Shown here one piece after another: positions 46,158 through 56,578 of a stretch of 64,000 nt of DNA. The notes below the pieces were generated by a model. The model worked only from the letters and a program-made list of their open reading frames with translations, was not told where the DNA came from and did not search any database. Location: assembly GCA_930367215.1 (NCBI GenBank), contig OV884058.1:201580208-201644207 (forward strand), in the 5' to 3' direction. The stretch comes from Pollenia angustigena. Taxonomy: Eukaryota > Arthropoda > Insecta > Diptera > Polleniidae. The position numbers and the translations under genes are program-made. Numbering within the stretch: the stretch's first letter is position 1; each line of letters starts with the position of its first letter.

Positions 46158-47797
46158 TTTTTTTTTTTAACGATAAACCAACACTCAGGGGATGCCCCCT
46201 ATATATGCAGTGCATTGTGTTGATCGGGAAAATAAGGTTTGGGAAGGAGGAAAGAGGGAGTAGTGTTTGTGGACATTTGACTTGAATCTTAATAACTTAT
46301 AAGTACCGGGGAAGACCTCTGCGGGAAGTTTATTCCACATACGGATAGTTCGACTGAAAAACGAATTTTCTCTATAATGCGTTGTGCGAAACACAGGACA
46401 ATCGACTACAAACGGATGTGATCCACTGGATGAGCGAGTATTACGAAGAAATACTCGGGCGGGTGGAATAAGTTCACTTATCTCAGTGGAACACCTCCCA
46501 TGGTAATATCGATAGAAAAGTGTCACACAACCCACATTCCGACGATGCTCCAATGAGTCAATAGAGTTGGATACCCTACTGTCATTGATGAGCTTCACCG
46601 CCCTCCTTTGTACACGATCCAGAAGGTTCAAAATAGACTTTGAAGCCCCTGCCCATATATGGGAGTTGTATTCCATCTTCGGTCGGATATAGGTGGTATA
46701 TATAAGTCTTGCACCGTTTTAAAAAACCTAAACACTTGAATGCCTCTTTCAACACTTTAAAAACGTGTTTATTCCAGCGGACATCGCACTGTATTCTCAT
46801 GCCCAGAACATCAAAAGTATCCGATTCCTCAATATCAATGCCACCCATTAATACAAATGACATAGTTGGTCCCACGGCCCGTCTGTGGGACAACATACAA
46901 CATTGGGTGTTGCGTGCATTAAATTCGACCCTATTCGCTATTCGAAGGAATATGAATGACAAATGTTGCTGTCATCTGCAAAAGAGTAGATAGGATTTGA
47001 AGTATGACCAAGAAGGTCATTAAGAAACATAAGAAATAGCGTAGGAGAAAGGACAGAACCTTGCGGTACCCCTGAATTTAGCGGAAACTCGTTTGATGCA
47101 ATCCCATCTATAACAACACATATAGTGCGATCACTGAGGAAACTCGATATAAATCGAAAGAAATCATTACCGACACCAAAAGCAATAAGCTTTGACACAA
47201 GCGCACCATGCCACACCCGATCAAACGCCTTGGAAATATCTACTAGAGCAACCACTTTGCATTCACCAAAGCGGTGAATGGACCGACTCCAACGTTCTGA
47301 AAGAAACGCTAACAGGTATCCTGTAGATCGGCCACCACGAAAACCATACTGTCTGTCACTGAGAAGTGAATTTATCTCCAGATATTTCACAAGATGGTAA
47401 TTAACCATGCTCTCCATCACCTTCGAGAGCGAAGAGAAAATTGCGATTGGGCGGTAATTGTCAGGGTTAGTAGCCTCACCCTTCTTGGGGATTGGCTGAA
47501 CATTGGCCACCTTCCAGCAAGAGGGAAAGATTCCCGCACGGTACGAAGTGCTGAAAAGGTTGGCCAATGGGCGAGCTAACGTCGAACAGCACTGTTTTAA
47601 TACCAGTGCTGATATGCCATCCGGCCCCGGTGACTTGTTTACGTTAAGATCCGAAAGAACCCTTTTGACTGCGCGTGGTCGGAAAAATATCTTGGGCATA
47701 GTACATGATACTCTTCCGACAACGGGCAGTGATTGATTGCTTTCCAGCAAGAACGAATTACTTGCAAACAGTTCAGCCAAGAGGTTGGCTTTATCAA
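46158..47797 (-). mobile_element. 5'-truncated LINE inserted in the CCCAGT MITE
   Basis: It runs on the minus strand and ends in a poly(A) tail, seen as a T run at 46158-46168. The 5' junction is about 47797, where sequence returns to MITE text CTGGATGTATG. It lacks the endonuclease and the start of the RT. It lies on the same strand as, and downstream of, the cuticle-type exon at 48774-48911, so it may sit in that gene's intron. Confidence 0.85.
46185..47796 (-). pseudogene. Reverse transcriptase of the minus-strand LINE
   Basis: Reading down from 47796: KANLLAELFASNSFLL, NKSPGPDGISALVLKQC, VQPIPKKGEATNPDNYRPI, RQYGFRGGRSTGYLL, motif A VALVDISKAFDRVWH, motif B NSGVPQGSVLSPTLFLMFLN and motif C SFADDSN, a FADD variant of the active-site box. 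Near 46940 a deletion and frameshift interrupt it; it resumes NRVEFNARNTQCC, shifts frame again near 46680, and ends with a C-terminal region EYNSHIWAGASKS and HYRENSFFSRTIRMWNKLP. A run-on frame starts in MITE DNA (47849). Inactive. Confidence 0.88.
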
Positions 47798-47961
47798 TCT
47801 GGATGTATGTAGGTAAAAAAAATAATGACTTACTTTTAAATGTGTTCATTTTGGGGCATCCCTTGTTAAATTCATTGGTTCTTTCAGTAGAATTGTAAGT
47901 AGTGCTCTTATGTTTTTCTGATTACTCAACACATTATTTTGTAGGCGAAGTTTTTACTGGG

Positions 47962-48767
47962 TTTTCTATATCTCAATTACTTGCACCAGAAATCTTGTAT
48001 TTTGTAAACTGTTATATGCAAGTTTAAACTTCGAAACTTGAACTAGTTAGCTTTACTAAAGATATGTACAATTTTCGTTTTAGTTCTTAACTGTAAATTA
48101 AAAGAAATGTTAAAAAAATGGGCTTGTTGAGGACATTCTTTTTAGTCCAATCCTCGTAAAAGTTCTTTTAAAATAAATTCACCTAAAGGGTTTTTATTTT
48201 ATATCAATCTTTTATTCAGCTTTATATATTTATTCTCCCTTACTGCGTTAAACGAGTATCAGATGTACTTCAACAGCAATTTGTTGTATGAACATTGTAT
48301 TTAGCTTGAAATTGAACTTTATTTAAGACTAACTGAAACAAAACTTTTGGCACAATAACAAAAAACTACAAAAGTAAATACGAGTAGTAACAAAAAGAAA
48401 CCAAAAAAAAAATAAGTAGACAACAATAGAAACAAAAAAAAAACTTATAAAGAAATCTAAATAAGAATAATAAAAAACATTATACAGTAGCCAGTATCTT
48501 GATAACGTGTTAGAATTGTTTAATTTATGCTTCAGTAAATTCCGTAGGCTACAAAAATATAACAACTTCATAAAACATTGAAAATATCTTTGAATTTTTC
48601 TTCTTTGGCTACTCTGCCACTATTATTTACTCAAAATTTTCATTAAAAAAATTTTTTTGCTACTTTTTGTGGCTTTTTAACAATTTGTTCTCTTAAACGT
48701 TTAAAAGTTTTATTAATTCATTATTTTTTGTTTTAAATAAACTTCGAAACTGTATTTATTTTAATTC
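47962..48767. other. Probable intron DNA, unassigned
   Basis: No feature is supported. If the exon at 48774-48911 is real, this is its downstream intron on the minus strand. Confidence 0.35.
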
Positions 48768-48773
48768 ACTCAC

Positions 48774-48911
48774 CCACGTGGTCCCGCCGAATAAGTTGTT
48801 TCCTCTAATTTACCAGTGGCTGGATTTCGCGAACCGTAACGACCTCGCACTATGTTGTCTGGAGTACCACTTGCACTATGATAGTAGCCACCAAAGTCAT
48901 CATTATGATGT
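48774..48911 (-). CDS. Internal exon of a cuticle-type (Rebers-Riddiford-like) protein
   Basis: On the minus strand the acceptor TTTTTATTGCAG (ending at 48912) precedes a 138-bp open exon that ends at a GTGAGT donor (48773-48768). In frame it reads HHNDDFGGYYHSASGTPDNI, then VRGRYGSRNPATGKLEETTY, then SAGPRG. The GxYG...TGKLEETTYSAGPRG pattern resembles the core of Rebers-Riddiford chitin-binding cuticle proteins. The exon starts one base into a codon and ends two bases into one, so flanking exons are needed; none was found. It is much less A+T-rich than its surroundings. Confidence 0.75.
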
Positions 48912-49044
48912 CTGCAATAAAAATTCATATAAATATATTTTAAAATTGTATTATTGGTTGAATAATTTATTTTGTTGGTAATTTATTAGCTGTAAGCAGT
49001 AGTTCCGGAATGACAGTGGGAGAATACGTTTGTGCGAAAAATCA

Positions 49045-49352
49045 CCCTACAGATAATATTGGACTACGTGGTCCATTGTGTCTTAAATGGACTACTTACA
49101 ACATGGTTAAACTACCCCTTAAGTGTACTCCATACTGTAGTAACATGGAGTACTTTTTAAACTAACCCACTTTAGTACTCCATGGAGTAGTTTAGGGACT
49201 ACTTCGGTGGGTACTATGGTCCCCTACTAGGACATCGTAATGTTAAATGAACCACCTTTTACCCATATATTTGGTGTAGTTTTGGAGTACTCCTACTCCT
49301 TTATGGACTACTATTTACATGCATGTATGGACTAGTCTCGTTATCTGCAGGG
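49045..49352. mobile_element. CCCTGC MITE family, copy 3
   Basis: The ends are CCCTACAGATAATA and, reversed, CCCTGCAGATAACG. The core GGACATCGTAATGTTAAATG matches the other copies. Extra GGACTAC/GTAGTCC-like units lengthen it to 308 bp. Confidence 0.75.
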
Positions 49353-49417
49353 CATTAAGAAATATTTTTAAAAAAAGCAAGTTTTGGACTTTATATGAAA
49401 AAGTTTTAAAACACAAC

Positions 49418-50819
49418 CAGTGTTGCCAGTGGATATTTCGACAAAATACCTACACATGGTAAAAAAAATCCGATTTTTCCCTACACGCTCATAAAAGTTC
49501 CCCTACAAAAATCCTTACGCATTAATTTTATTCGAAAATATATATATAAAAATTTAATTAAATCTTTCAGCATTGAATAATATCCCAATGGTATAAGAAT
49601 GAACCATTGCCTTTAGTGACAAGTGAAATGGTTTGCATTTTCAATCTATACTTCAATGGCGCTAGTGATATTGTATATCGCAGTGTACATATATATCTCT
49701 TTCTCCAGACACCTTAAACGCTGCTTACCAGTATTGTAAGATCTGACCGGCGGTGCGCAAAATGACCCAACGAAATATGGCCCCAAAAGGAAAATGAAAA
49801 ACGGCCCCAAAATTTTACATGAGACACAACAACACGCAATTTTGGCGCAATTTTTTTGTTTTTTTTTTTTTGGGTTATTTTTCATTTTTTCGTTAGGGTC
49901 TTTTTGCATTTTAAGTGGATTGAAAAATGACCCCAATATCAAGGAATGAAAAATGGCCCCAAATAAAATCACAATTTTTACTTTGGGGCTATTTTTCATC
50001 TACTAATAAAAAATGCAAGTTTAAAGAAATGAAAAATCACCCCAAACATTTTTACACAAATTTTATAAAATTCTATGTAAAAGTTTCTAGGGATAACATA
50101 AAAAACCCGAATTCTTATACCAAAGTAGAGAAAATCCTTGCCGGTTATGCAGAGATGCTTTAGTTAGCGAGGCCGGTGTTTGTTATACCATAGAGGAAAA
50201 AATCCTTGCGCATGGCCGAAAGCCCAACCATGCTATCAATCGTACGATTTTTAAAACCAAAACTGTATAATTATCCGGATTTTGAAATCGGGATTCTAAA
50301 TTTGGGATTTTTAGTTTTTGGCATATGAACTCCACCGAAAATGTTTAATGTCACTTTCTTTGTGTTCTTTTTTGGGGTTAAGATTCATTATAAATTTTGA
50401 GGTGATTTTTAATAATGAAGAATAACCCCAAATTTAGGGTCATATTTCATTTTATTTTAAGGGTTATTTTTCATTTTTTTGGGTAATTTTTCATTAAAAA
50501 AATGGGGCCATATTGCATTATGAAGAATAGCCCCAAATTTGGGGTCAATTTTCATTTATTTTTTGGGGCCATATTTCGCAGCGCCGATCTGACCATCGTC
50601 TGTACGAAGCTTAAGACATTGATGTCGATTTCAGCAAACAGTTGTTAAGAAGCTTCACCACTTTGTTACTTATTTATTTATTATTTATTTTATAAATAAT
50701 GCGATTTGACGAAATGTCTCTAAATATTGGAGATTATTAAAAATCTGTCCGATTTTCCCTACACTTCTATTTTAGTATCAAAAATACCTACATGTAGGGA
50801 TTTTCCCCTGGCAACACTG
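49418..50819. mobile_element. hAT-type element, 8-bp duplication, holding foldback element 4
   Basis: The ends CAGTGTTGCCAGTGGA and, reversed, CAGTGTTGCCAGGGGA are flanked by a perfect AACACAAC (49410-49417 and 50820-50827). Without the foldback element it is about 556 bp and non-coding. Confidence 0.88.
49749..50585. mobile_element. Foldback element 4 (phrase ATGAAAAATGACCCCAAA), 9-bp duplication
   Basis: The ends GGCGGTGCGCAAAATGACCC and, reversed, GGCGCTGCGAAATATGGCCC are imperfect inverted repeats. The arms reiterate AATGAAAAATGACCCCAAA-type text in both orientations. GATCTGACC is duplicated at 49740-49748 and 50586-50594. The centre (about 50120-50230) has the island GCTTTAGTTAGCGAGGCCGG and TATACCATAGAG. 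The long frame at 49646-49999 is repeat-derived. Confidence 0.9.
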
Positions 50820-50827
50820 AACACAAC

Positions 50828-52069
50828 ATTCCCTGTTTAGAAATTAATGACCGATGATCGAGAAAATTTATCTGTTAATCGATCTTATGGTCTTTTTGTT
50901 TATAAACTCATACCAGCCATGCATAGCGCAAGTTCAGTTCAGTTCTGGCACTGTACAGTGCGTTTGTATTGGGCATGGCGGTGTTTTTGCTATTAACGTA
51001 GTAAACCGAGTAAAAATCCAAGCGAATTTGGCATATGGGCATTTCCAGCGAAAAGTCTACTTTTTGTAACGTAACGCCAGAAGTATTTTGAATTGTTTCT
51101 CAAAAAATTTTATATGTATAGTTTACTTTTTTATATCTTGGTGTAAAGCGCAACTAGCTCTACATTTAGTAACAAATTGGATAACGATTGAACAACATGG
51201 TCCGAAAATACAACCTTATTTGTAATCTAGCGTTACATTAAAACAAGTAGACTTTTCGCTGAAAGTGCCCACATTTACATTAAAACAAGCAAAGATTTTT
51301 AAATTTTATAGCTTGAAAAATAAATCTGTATTAGTCCAAAGTTTACTAAAAAAGGTTTTATACAAAACATTTTGCTCAATTCGCAGTCTTATTCAGTTTT
51401 GTAATGCAAGTCAAAATCCACTTCCGTTTTTTTAACGTCACGCCAGCGCAGATTTTTGCTTATATCTGCAAATCCTTAGCGTCGATTACTGTAATTTTTT
51501 TTCTGAATACAATGCTACTTTATTACTTTGTATATACATATGTACATATAAAAACCCTTTTTACAAATTTGACTTCTTTATTTAATTTTTTTACATTTTG
51601 TGCTACAAATATCACGACACGTCAAAATGGAAATGCCCATATCTTCTAGTTTGTAACACTAAACTGTGAATTTTAGCAAATTAGCGCAGGACAAATATTC
51701 GGGACAGAGAAAAATTCAAGAGACAAAAATTGTGTCTTTCTTTTATTTGCACATATTGTCTTCTTCTCTTATAACTTGTGTAGTCTATAGCCGGTATACG
51801 CTAGTTTAGTTCTTTTCGCGAGTTTGGCCAATAACACAGTACAACATATAGAAAAATATAACAGGGTTCTGACAATGGATTCTGGTAGAGGTGACGAAAA
51901 AAAATATGCTTTTGTCGGCTTTTTTAAATATTACATCGGAATTTTATTTGGCCAGTTCGTCTAGCATATCGGAATATGTCACTATGTTAAACTTTCATCT
52001 TGAGCAAACGGTATGTTCAGCCACTTTGTACAAAATGTTCCGGTTAAAATTTTTGTGGAGTATATTAAC
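50828..52069. other. Unassigned A+T-rich stretch
   Basis: Short open frames are present, but none has a recognisable domain. GCGAAAAGTCTACTTTTTGT (51048) and TAGACTTTTCGCTGAAAGTG (51248) form an inverted pair, suggesting a small element with unclear limits. Confidence 0.4.
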
Positions 52070-52378
52070 CAGTGTTCGAAAATAAACCGAACATTATTTA
52101 GCAATCGGCTCACACACCCAAGAACGATATCTATTTTTTAGTGATTGTGTAGACGAACACACCCCTTTATATTTTCAAGAAAGAGCCGAACATTATATAG
52201 TGTTCTGTTCTTCGTTAACTTCTTCGTTTTTTCGTATGTGTATTTTGTTTTTGAAAAAAAAGTTTGGTTTTTTTACCAGCCAAAAGAGACGAACATTAAT
52301 GAGCTGAACCGAACACAATGAAGTTTGGGGTCTTTAAAAAAAAACCGAACTGAATTGAATGTTCTCATCTTTTGTTTG
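52070..52378 (+). mobile_element. CAGTGTTCG hAT-type copy, left part
   Basis: It starts CAGTGTTCGAAAATAAACCG and follows the 2048 copy until another MITE begins at 52379. TTGGATAAAAACAGAATTA after 52656 may be its continuation, so the MITE probably inserted into it. Confidence 0.65.
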
Positions 52379-52656
52379 AGCTCCACAATACGCACGATTT
52401 TTCGCTGCAGCTGTCAAAAAAGTAGATTCTGTGTAGTTACATGTAACAAGTTACATGCACGAAAGCATAGGATGCATTGAGGCGTTGAAAGCGAAAAGTA
52501 CTTTCTACTTTTGTAAACATCACAAGCAGCGTTCGAGCCAATCAGCTGATTATTTTTAATTGTGGTTTTGACGCATAAAAAGCTTGTCATGTAACTTAAA
52601 ACGTAGAATGCAAGTAATGTATAAAAGGCGAAAACGCGTGGTATAGACCTCCTGCT
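52379..52656. mobile_element. AGCTGGAGGTCC MITE, second copy
   Basis: The interior matches 45174-45482 (GCAGCTGTCAAAAAAGTAGA, CAAGCAGCGTTCGA, AACGCGTGGTATAGACCTCC). The left end is shortened to AGCTCCACAATACG. Confidence 0.75.
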
Positions 52657-52904
52657 TTAGTTGGATAAAAACAGAATTATTTATCTCAATTAGTAGGTCG
52701 CAAGATGGCAAGTTTTATATACCATTGGAAACTGCTTCAAAAACTCTTTTCGATGATACTAAATTTTATCTATGTCGTCTTGGAGCAAAGTACAAAAAAA
52801 TTCGAAAAACTAAAAAAATGCATTTTTTAAAAATGGTCCAGCTCACGGATGGTTAATGCGAGAACCAAAATAGTTTGGGAATCATCATAAAACATATCGA
52901 TTTA

Positions 52905-53315
52905 GAGGGGTTACGATTTAACGGGGTTAAAATAAAATTAATACGAATTAACGGGGTTTTTCAATTTATTTACTAAAACGATAAAAGAAAACATAAAAAA
53001 CAATTGTTAAAAATAAAATATATAAAAATTATTCATGTAACAAACTGATCTTAAGAAAATAAACACACACACAAGCAAAAACACCGCAAAAAAAATATCG
53101 GTAAAAAATCATTTTTTTATGTTTCTGTTGTTTTTATTACGAATTATAAGTGGTAGTTAGCAAATACTTAAAAAAATTACGAATTAGCGAGGGGACCAAA
53201 ATGTATGGAAATTTTACGAATTAACGAGATTTTTTCAAGGGACCGACAGTTTATTACGAATTATCGGGAATTACGATTTATCGGGGTTCGAATTATCGGG
53301 ATTTGACTATATTAT
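52905..53315. mobile_element. Possible pogo/Tigger-type remnant with ACGAATTAACGGGG motifs
   Basis: ACGATTTAACGGGG, ACGAATTAACGGGG and ACGAATTATCGGG recur seven or more times near both sides. The right end, reversed, reads GTCAAATCCCGATAATTCG, similar to pogo-type ends. Left and right copies are mainly in the same orientation, so this call is weak. Confidence 0.35.
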
Positions 53316-53384
53316 TTTCTGTTTTTTTTTTAATTTTTTTTTTTTAATAAATAGAATTAGGAAATTGTTTTTTCCGGTTTATAA

Positions 53385-53640
53385 ATTCTGTGGCATTTTG
53401 ACACAACTCCTTAAGTCGAGATAAGATAGCAAAAAGATTTTTTAAAAAAACTTGGCATAAAAATCATTTTTATCAAATAATAACATAAAACAAAATTAAA
53501 GAAAAATTTCGTTTATAAAACAAAATTTTAAAAACGTAAACAAAAATGTTTTTTGAATGAAAATTCGTATGATTAACAGCATTTTTTTCAACTATTTAAA
53601 TAAGACTTAAGTGGTTTTGTCGAAATGTCGCAGAGCTATT
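53385..53640 (+). repeat. Partial copy of the AGGCAG MITE interior
   Basis: TGTGGCATTTTGACA, GTCGAGATAAGATAGCAAAA and TTTATCAAATAATAA match 41593-41700. The ends are missing. Confidence 0.65.
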
Positions 53641-53737
53641 TTATTATTAAAACATTGTTTCGAATGGGCTTCTTTGAGTCAAAGTTTTGGTAATAGTCCT
53701 GTTCCCTTTCACATTGATATACATTTAAATTTAACTT

Positions 53738-53985
53738 CCCAGTAAAAAACTTCACTTCCTTTTTCAAAATGACTAGCTTCTTTCACCCATTATTTAGTAG
53801 CTTTCTTCTATAACTACTTCTGTAATAACTTCTATAACTACTTTTTTCTGGATGTATGTAACCAAAAACATAATGACTTGCTTTTGAATGTGTTCATTTT
53901 GGTTTTTTCAGTAGAATTGTAAGAAGTGCTGTTATGTTTTTTTGATTACTCAACACTTTATTTTGTAGGTAAAGTTTTTACTGAG
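53738..53985. mobile_element. CCCAGT MITE, copy 2, uninterrupted
   Basis: The ends CCCAGTAAAAAACTTCACTT and, reversed, CTCAGTAAAAACTTTACCTA bound 248 bp that align along their whole length with the two halves of the element at 46053-47961, giving the empty version of the LINE site. Confidence 0.85.
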
Positions 53986-56163
53986 TTTAAAAAGCACATT
54001 CAAACAAATATTTTATTTTATATTTTAAAATTTTTATTTGTATATTAAAAATGTTACCCAAAACGAAATGATCCATCCTCATTAATGGTATTATATTCGA
54101 TCTCGCAATTGACCAAGCAACATAAATTAGAAACTATCACAGAAATGCAGTATAAAAAATATAAAGTTTTAGACATGATTTTACAAATTCTTTCAATGTT
54201 TTTTTTTTTATATATTTTTTTGTTTTTGTTATAATAAAAGTCCTTAACAAAATTTTGTTGTACAAAAAAGTATCCTTGAATTTCACATTGATATTTATTT
54301 TAAATTAAATATATTTTTTTTTTTGCTAACAGTTTAAGAAATTGCTTTTGTAACAATTGTCTTGTAAAGACAATGAAGAAGAACCGTAAAGATTAAGAAC
54401 AATGAATAGACTGACTGCTTTCTATTAGATGCTTAACGTATTTAAATAAAATTCTCACACATTTAGCAGGAAAAATTGTTGAAATGAAGTTTTCTTGTGT
54501 TGTTTTCAGTTGGTGTTTTTTTTTGCTCGTGCCACTTGTTTTGCGGTTGTACTGTTGTTGTTTTTGTTGCTATTGATGCTTTCGTGTTGTTGGTGTTGTT
54601 TCACCTGACCACCCACCATAGGCAAAGTGAGAAAAAAATCAACAACAACAACAACAAAAAAAAGAGAACACAACAAAAAAGAAAATTTACAATTCACAAC
54701 TTTAATGTACGTTGAAAAATCTAAACATTTCAAGTCAAATTGTAGTTGTTTATTTTTTTTTTTTTTTGCTTTGGGTTTTCTTCTATTTTTGGTTGATGGT
54801 TTTTATTTTTTTTAAGTTTTTTTTGTTGTATTTTTCACCATTTAGTGGCATCTTAAAGTTTAAGTTTGCAAATTTTCTACCAGTTTTTCAACTGTTAAGG
54901 TGGCCAATGTAAACAATGTGCAACGAAGCGTTGCATTATTTTTTTTTTTTTTTTTTTTCTTCAAACTCAAAATACTTTTTTCCCTTAGCCTAAGAATTTG
55001 TGAGAGAATTTGTTCTGTGTTCTAGACATTATTGGCAGCACAACTTTTTATAGCCCCCTTATGCATTTGCAATGCATATTTATTTGTTTGCAACAAAAAG
55101 TGTTAGAATTTGTTTGAATGGGAAATTTAAAGTTTTTCTTCTTCTTTTTTGACGCTCTTTAATTTTGTGGTGGTTTGCTGCCAGGAATTTTAGTGGTTTT
55201 CCTTTGCTTAAAAACAATCTAAAACAGACAACAACATTCAACAACACTCAATAGCAGCCACTAGTAGCTAGAAAATCGTTAAGTGTGACTTCTTGGACAG
55301 TTAAATTTTATACTGTTGTAAATTGTGCACTTAGGCTAAAATGTTGCTTAGAATAAATATTCTATTCTAAGCCACATCCACTTTGAATCCCACTTCCCCT
55401 TCCTTACTAAACATACTTGCCCGTTCTTTTTAATGTACAAAATGTATGTGTTGTACAAAACCGTCAATTAGTGTAGTGTTTTCTCTTGGCAATTTTCTTC
55501 TCGATTCTTGATTTAACATTCAAGCTAATGTCAATGTTGATTTTGCTTTCAGTTTGAGTTGAGGGAAGTAGAAAAAAAGTCTGGGAAATTGTAAAGACAT
55601 TCAATAAAAACACAATTCAAGTTTGTGGCTTAAGTCTTTTGTTTAAGGCATGTGTAAGGCTGAGTGTATGTGTTTAAGGCATGTGTAAGGCTGAGTGTAT
55701 GTGTGTGTGTGTCTCTATCTTGATCGCGAAAGGCTTTAAATGTAGCTTGTGTCTGCTTTTGTAAAAGATAAACAATTTCCTTTTAATAGTTCAGCTGTTG
55801 TCGGCCCCAATAAAAGAAAAATAAAATAAATCAAATTTTTTTAGAATAGCACTTGATTTCAGATAAGATTTCTTTTGTTTTGAGCAAAAATGAAAAGAAA
55901 TTCTGTTAAAAAAAAAAGTTGACAAAAAATATACATATACATAAATAGTATGCTGATATTAAAAAAAATTAAAAATAGGTAAGTAAGGTCTCAGCTTGCT
56001 AATGGGCCTAAAAGGATCCTTGAAGCAGGTATGCTAACCAAAAGCTTAATATAATTTTCATTTTATCTAAAGCACATGCAGATTTTTATTTGTATATTTT
56101 CAGTTTTTCATAACAGATTTGCTAATTTCTTTAATTTTAGAGGGACAAATTTGTCATTTATTC
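53986..56163. other. Mostly unassigned; simple repeats
   Basis: 54630-54680 is AAC/AAAAAG-rich. GGCATGTGTAAGGCTGAGTG followed by TATGTGT occurs twice in tandem at about 55646 and 55677, then a GT run. Base composition near 54500-55700 is less repeat-like and could be intron or flank of the 48774 exon's gene, but no exon is supported. Sense/antisense frames at 54497-54733 come from simple sequence. Confidence 0.4.
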
Positions 56164-56345
56164 CAGTGTTCGAAAATAAACAAAACAATTTATAGCGTAC
56201 GGCTCTCACACACAGACACGATATCTATTATTTTAGTGTTTTTGTATACGAATACAACCCTTAATAGCGTTCGAAACTATTTTTAAGAATGGTCCGAACA
56301 TTCTATAGTGTTCTGTTATTCGTTGTAAAACAGAACGAAAATATG
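56164..56345 (+). mobile_element. CAGTGTTCG hAT-type copy, left part
   Basis: It starts CAGTGTTCGAAAATAAACAA and matches the 2048 copy through the GTCCGAACATTCTATAGTG region, then breaks off. Confidence 0.65.
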
Positions 56346-56578
56346 TTCCTTTTACTTCTTTTTTATTTGTTAGTTTATTGATGGCTGTTGGTTAAATTTT
56401 GCAGATATATTTTCAAACAGAGTTATATTTTAAAAGAAAGCTGTTAAAGTTTCAATTGAATTTGGTTCAAAAAATACAACTCTGAAAGTATTGAGTAACT
56501 ACCTTTGCGCATCGAATACCCAAAAATTAATACAAAATCACATGTAATCGTATGTTAAGGATATTTAACCTATAAGTG

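Larger units (their letters stand above)
46053..47961. mobile_element. CCCAGT MITE, copy 1, split by a LINE
   Basis: The perfect 20-bp terminal repeats CCCAGTAAAAACTTCGCCTA lie at 46053-46072 and, reversed, at 47942-47961. Without the LINE (about 46158-47797) the element is about 270 bp. The uninterrupted relative at 53738-53985 shows the empty site TAACTACTTTTTTCTGGATG. Confidence 0.88.

Noticed and set aside
47394..47736. Plus-strand frames opposite the minus-strand LINE
   Set aside because: They are shadows of the reverse-transcriptase frame on the other strand.
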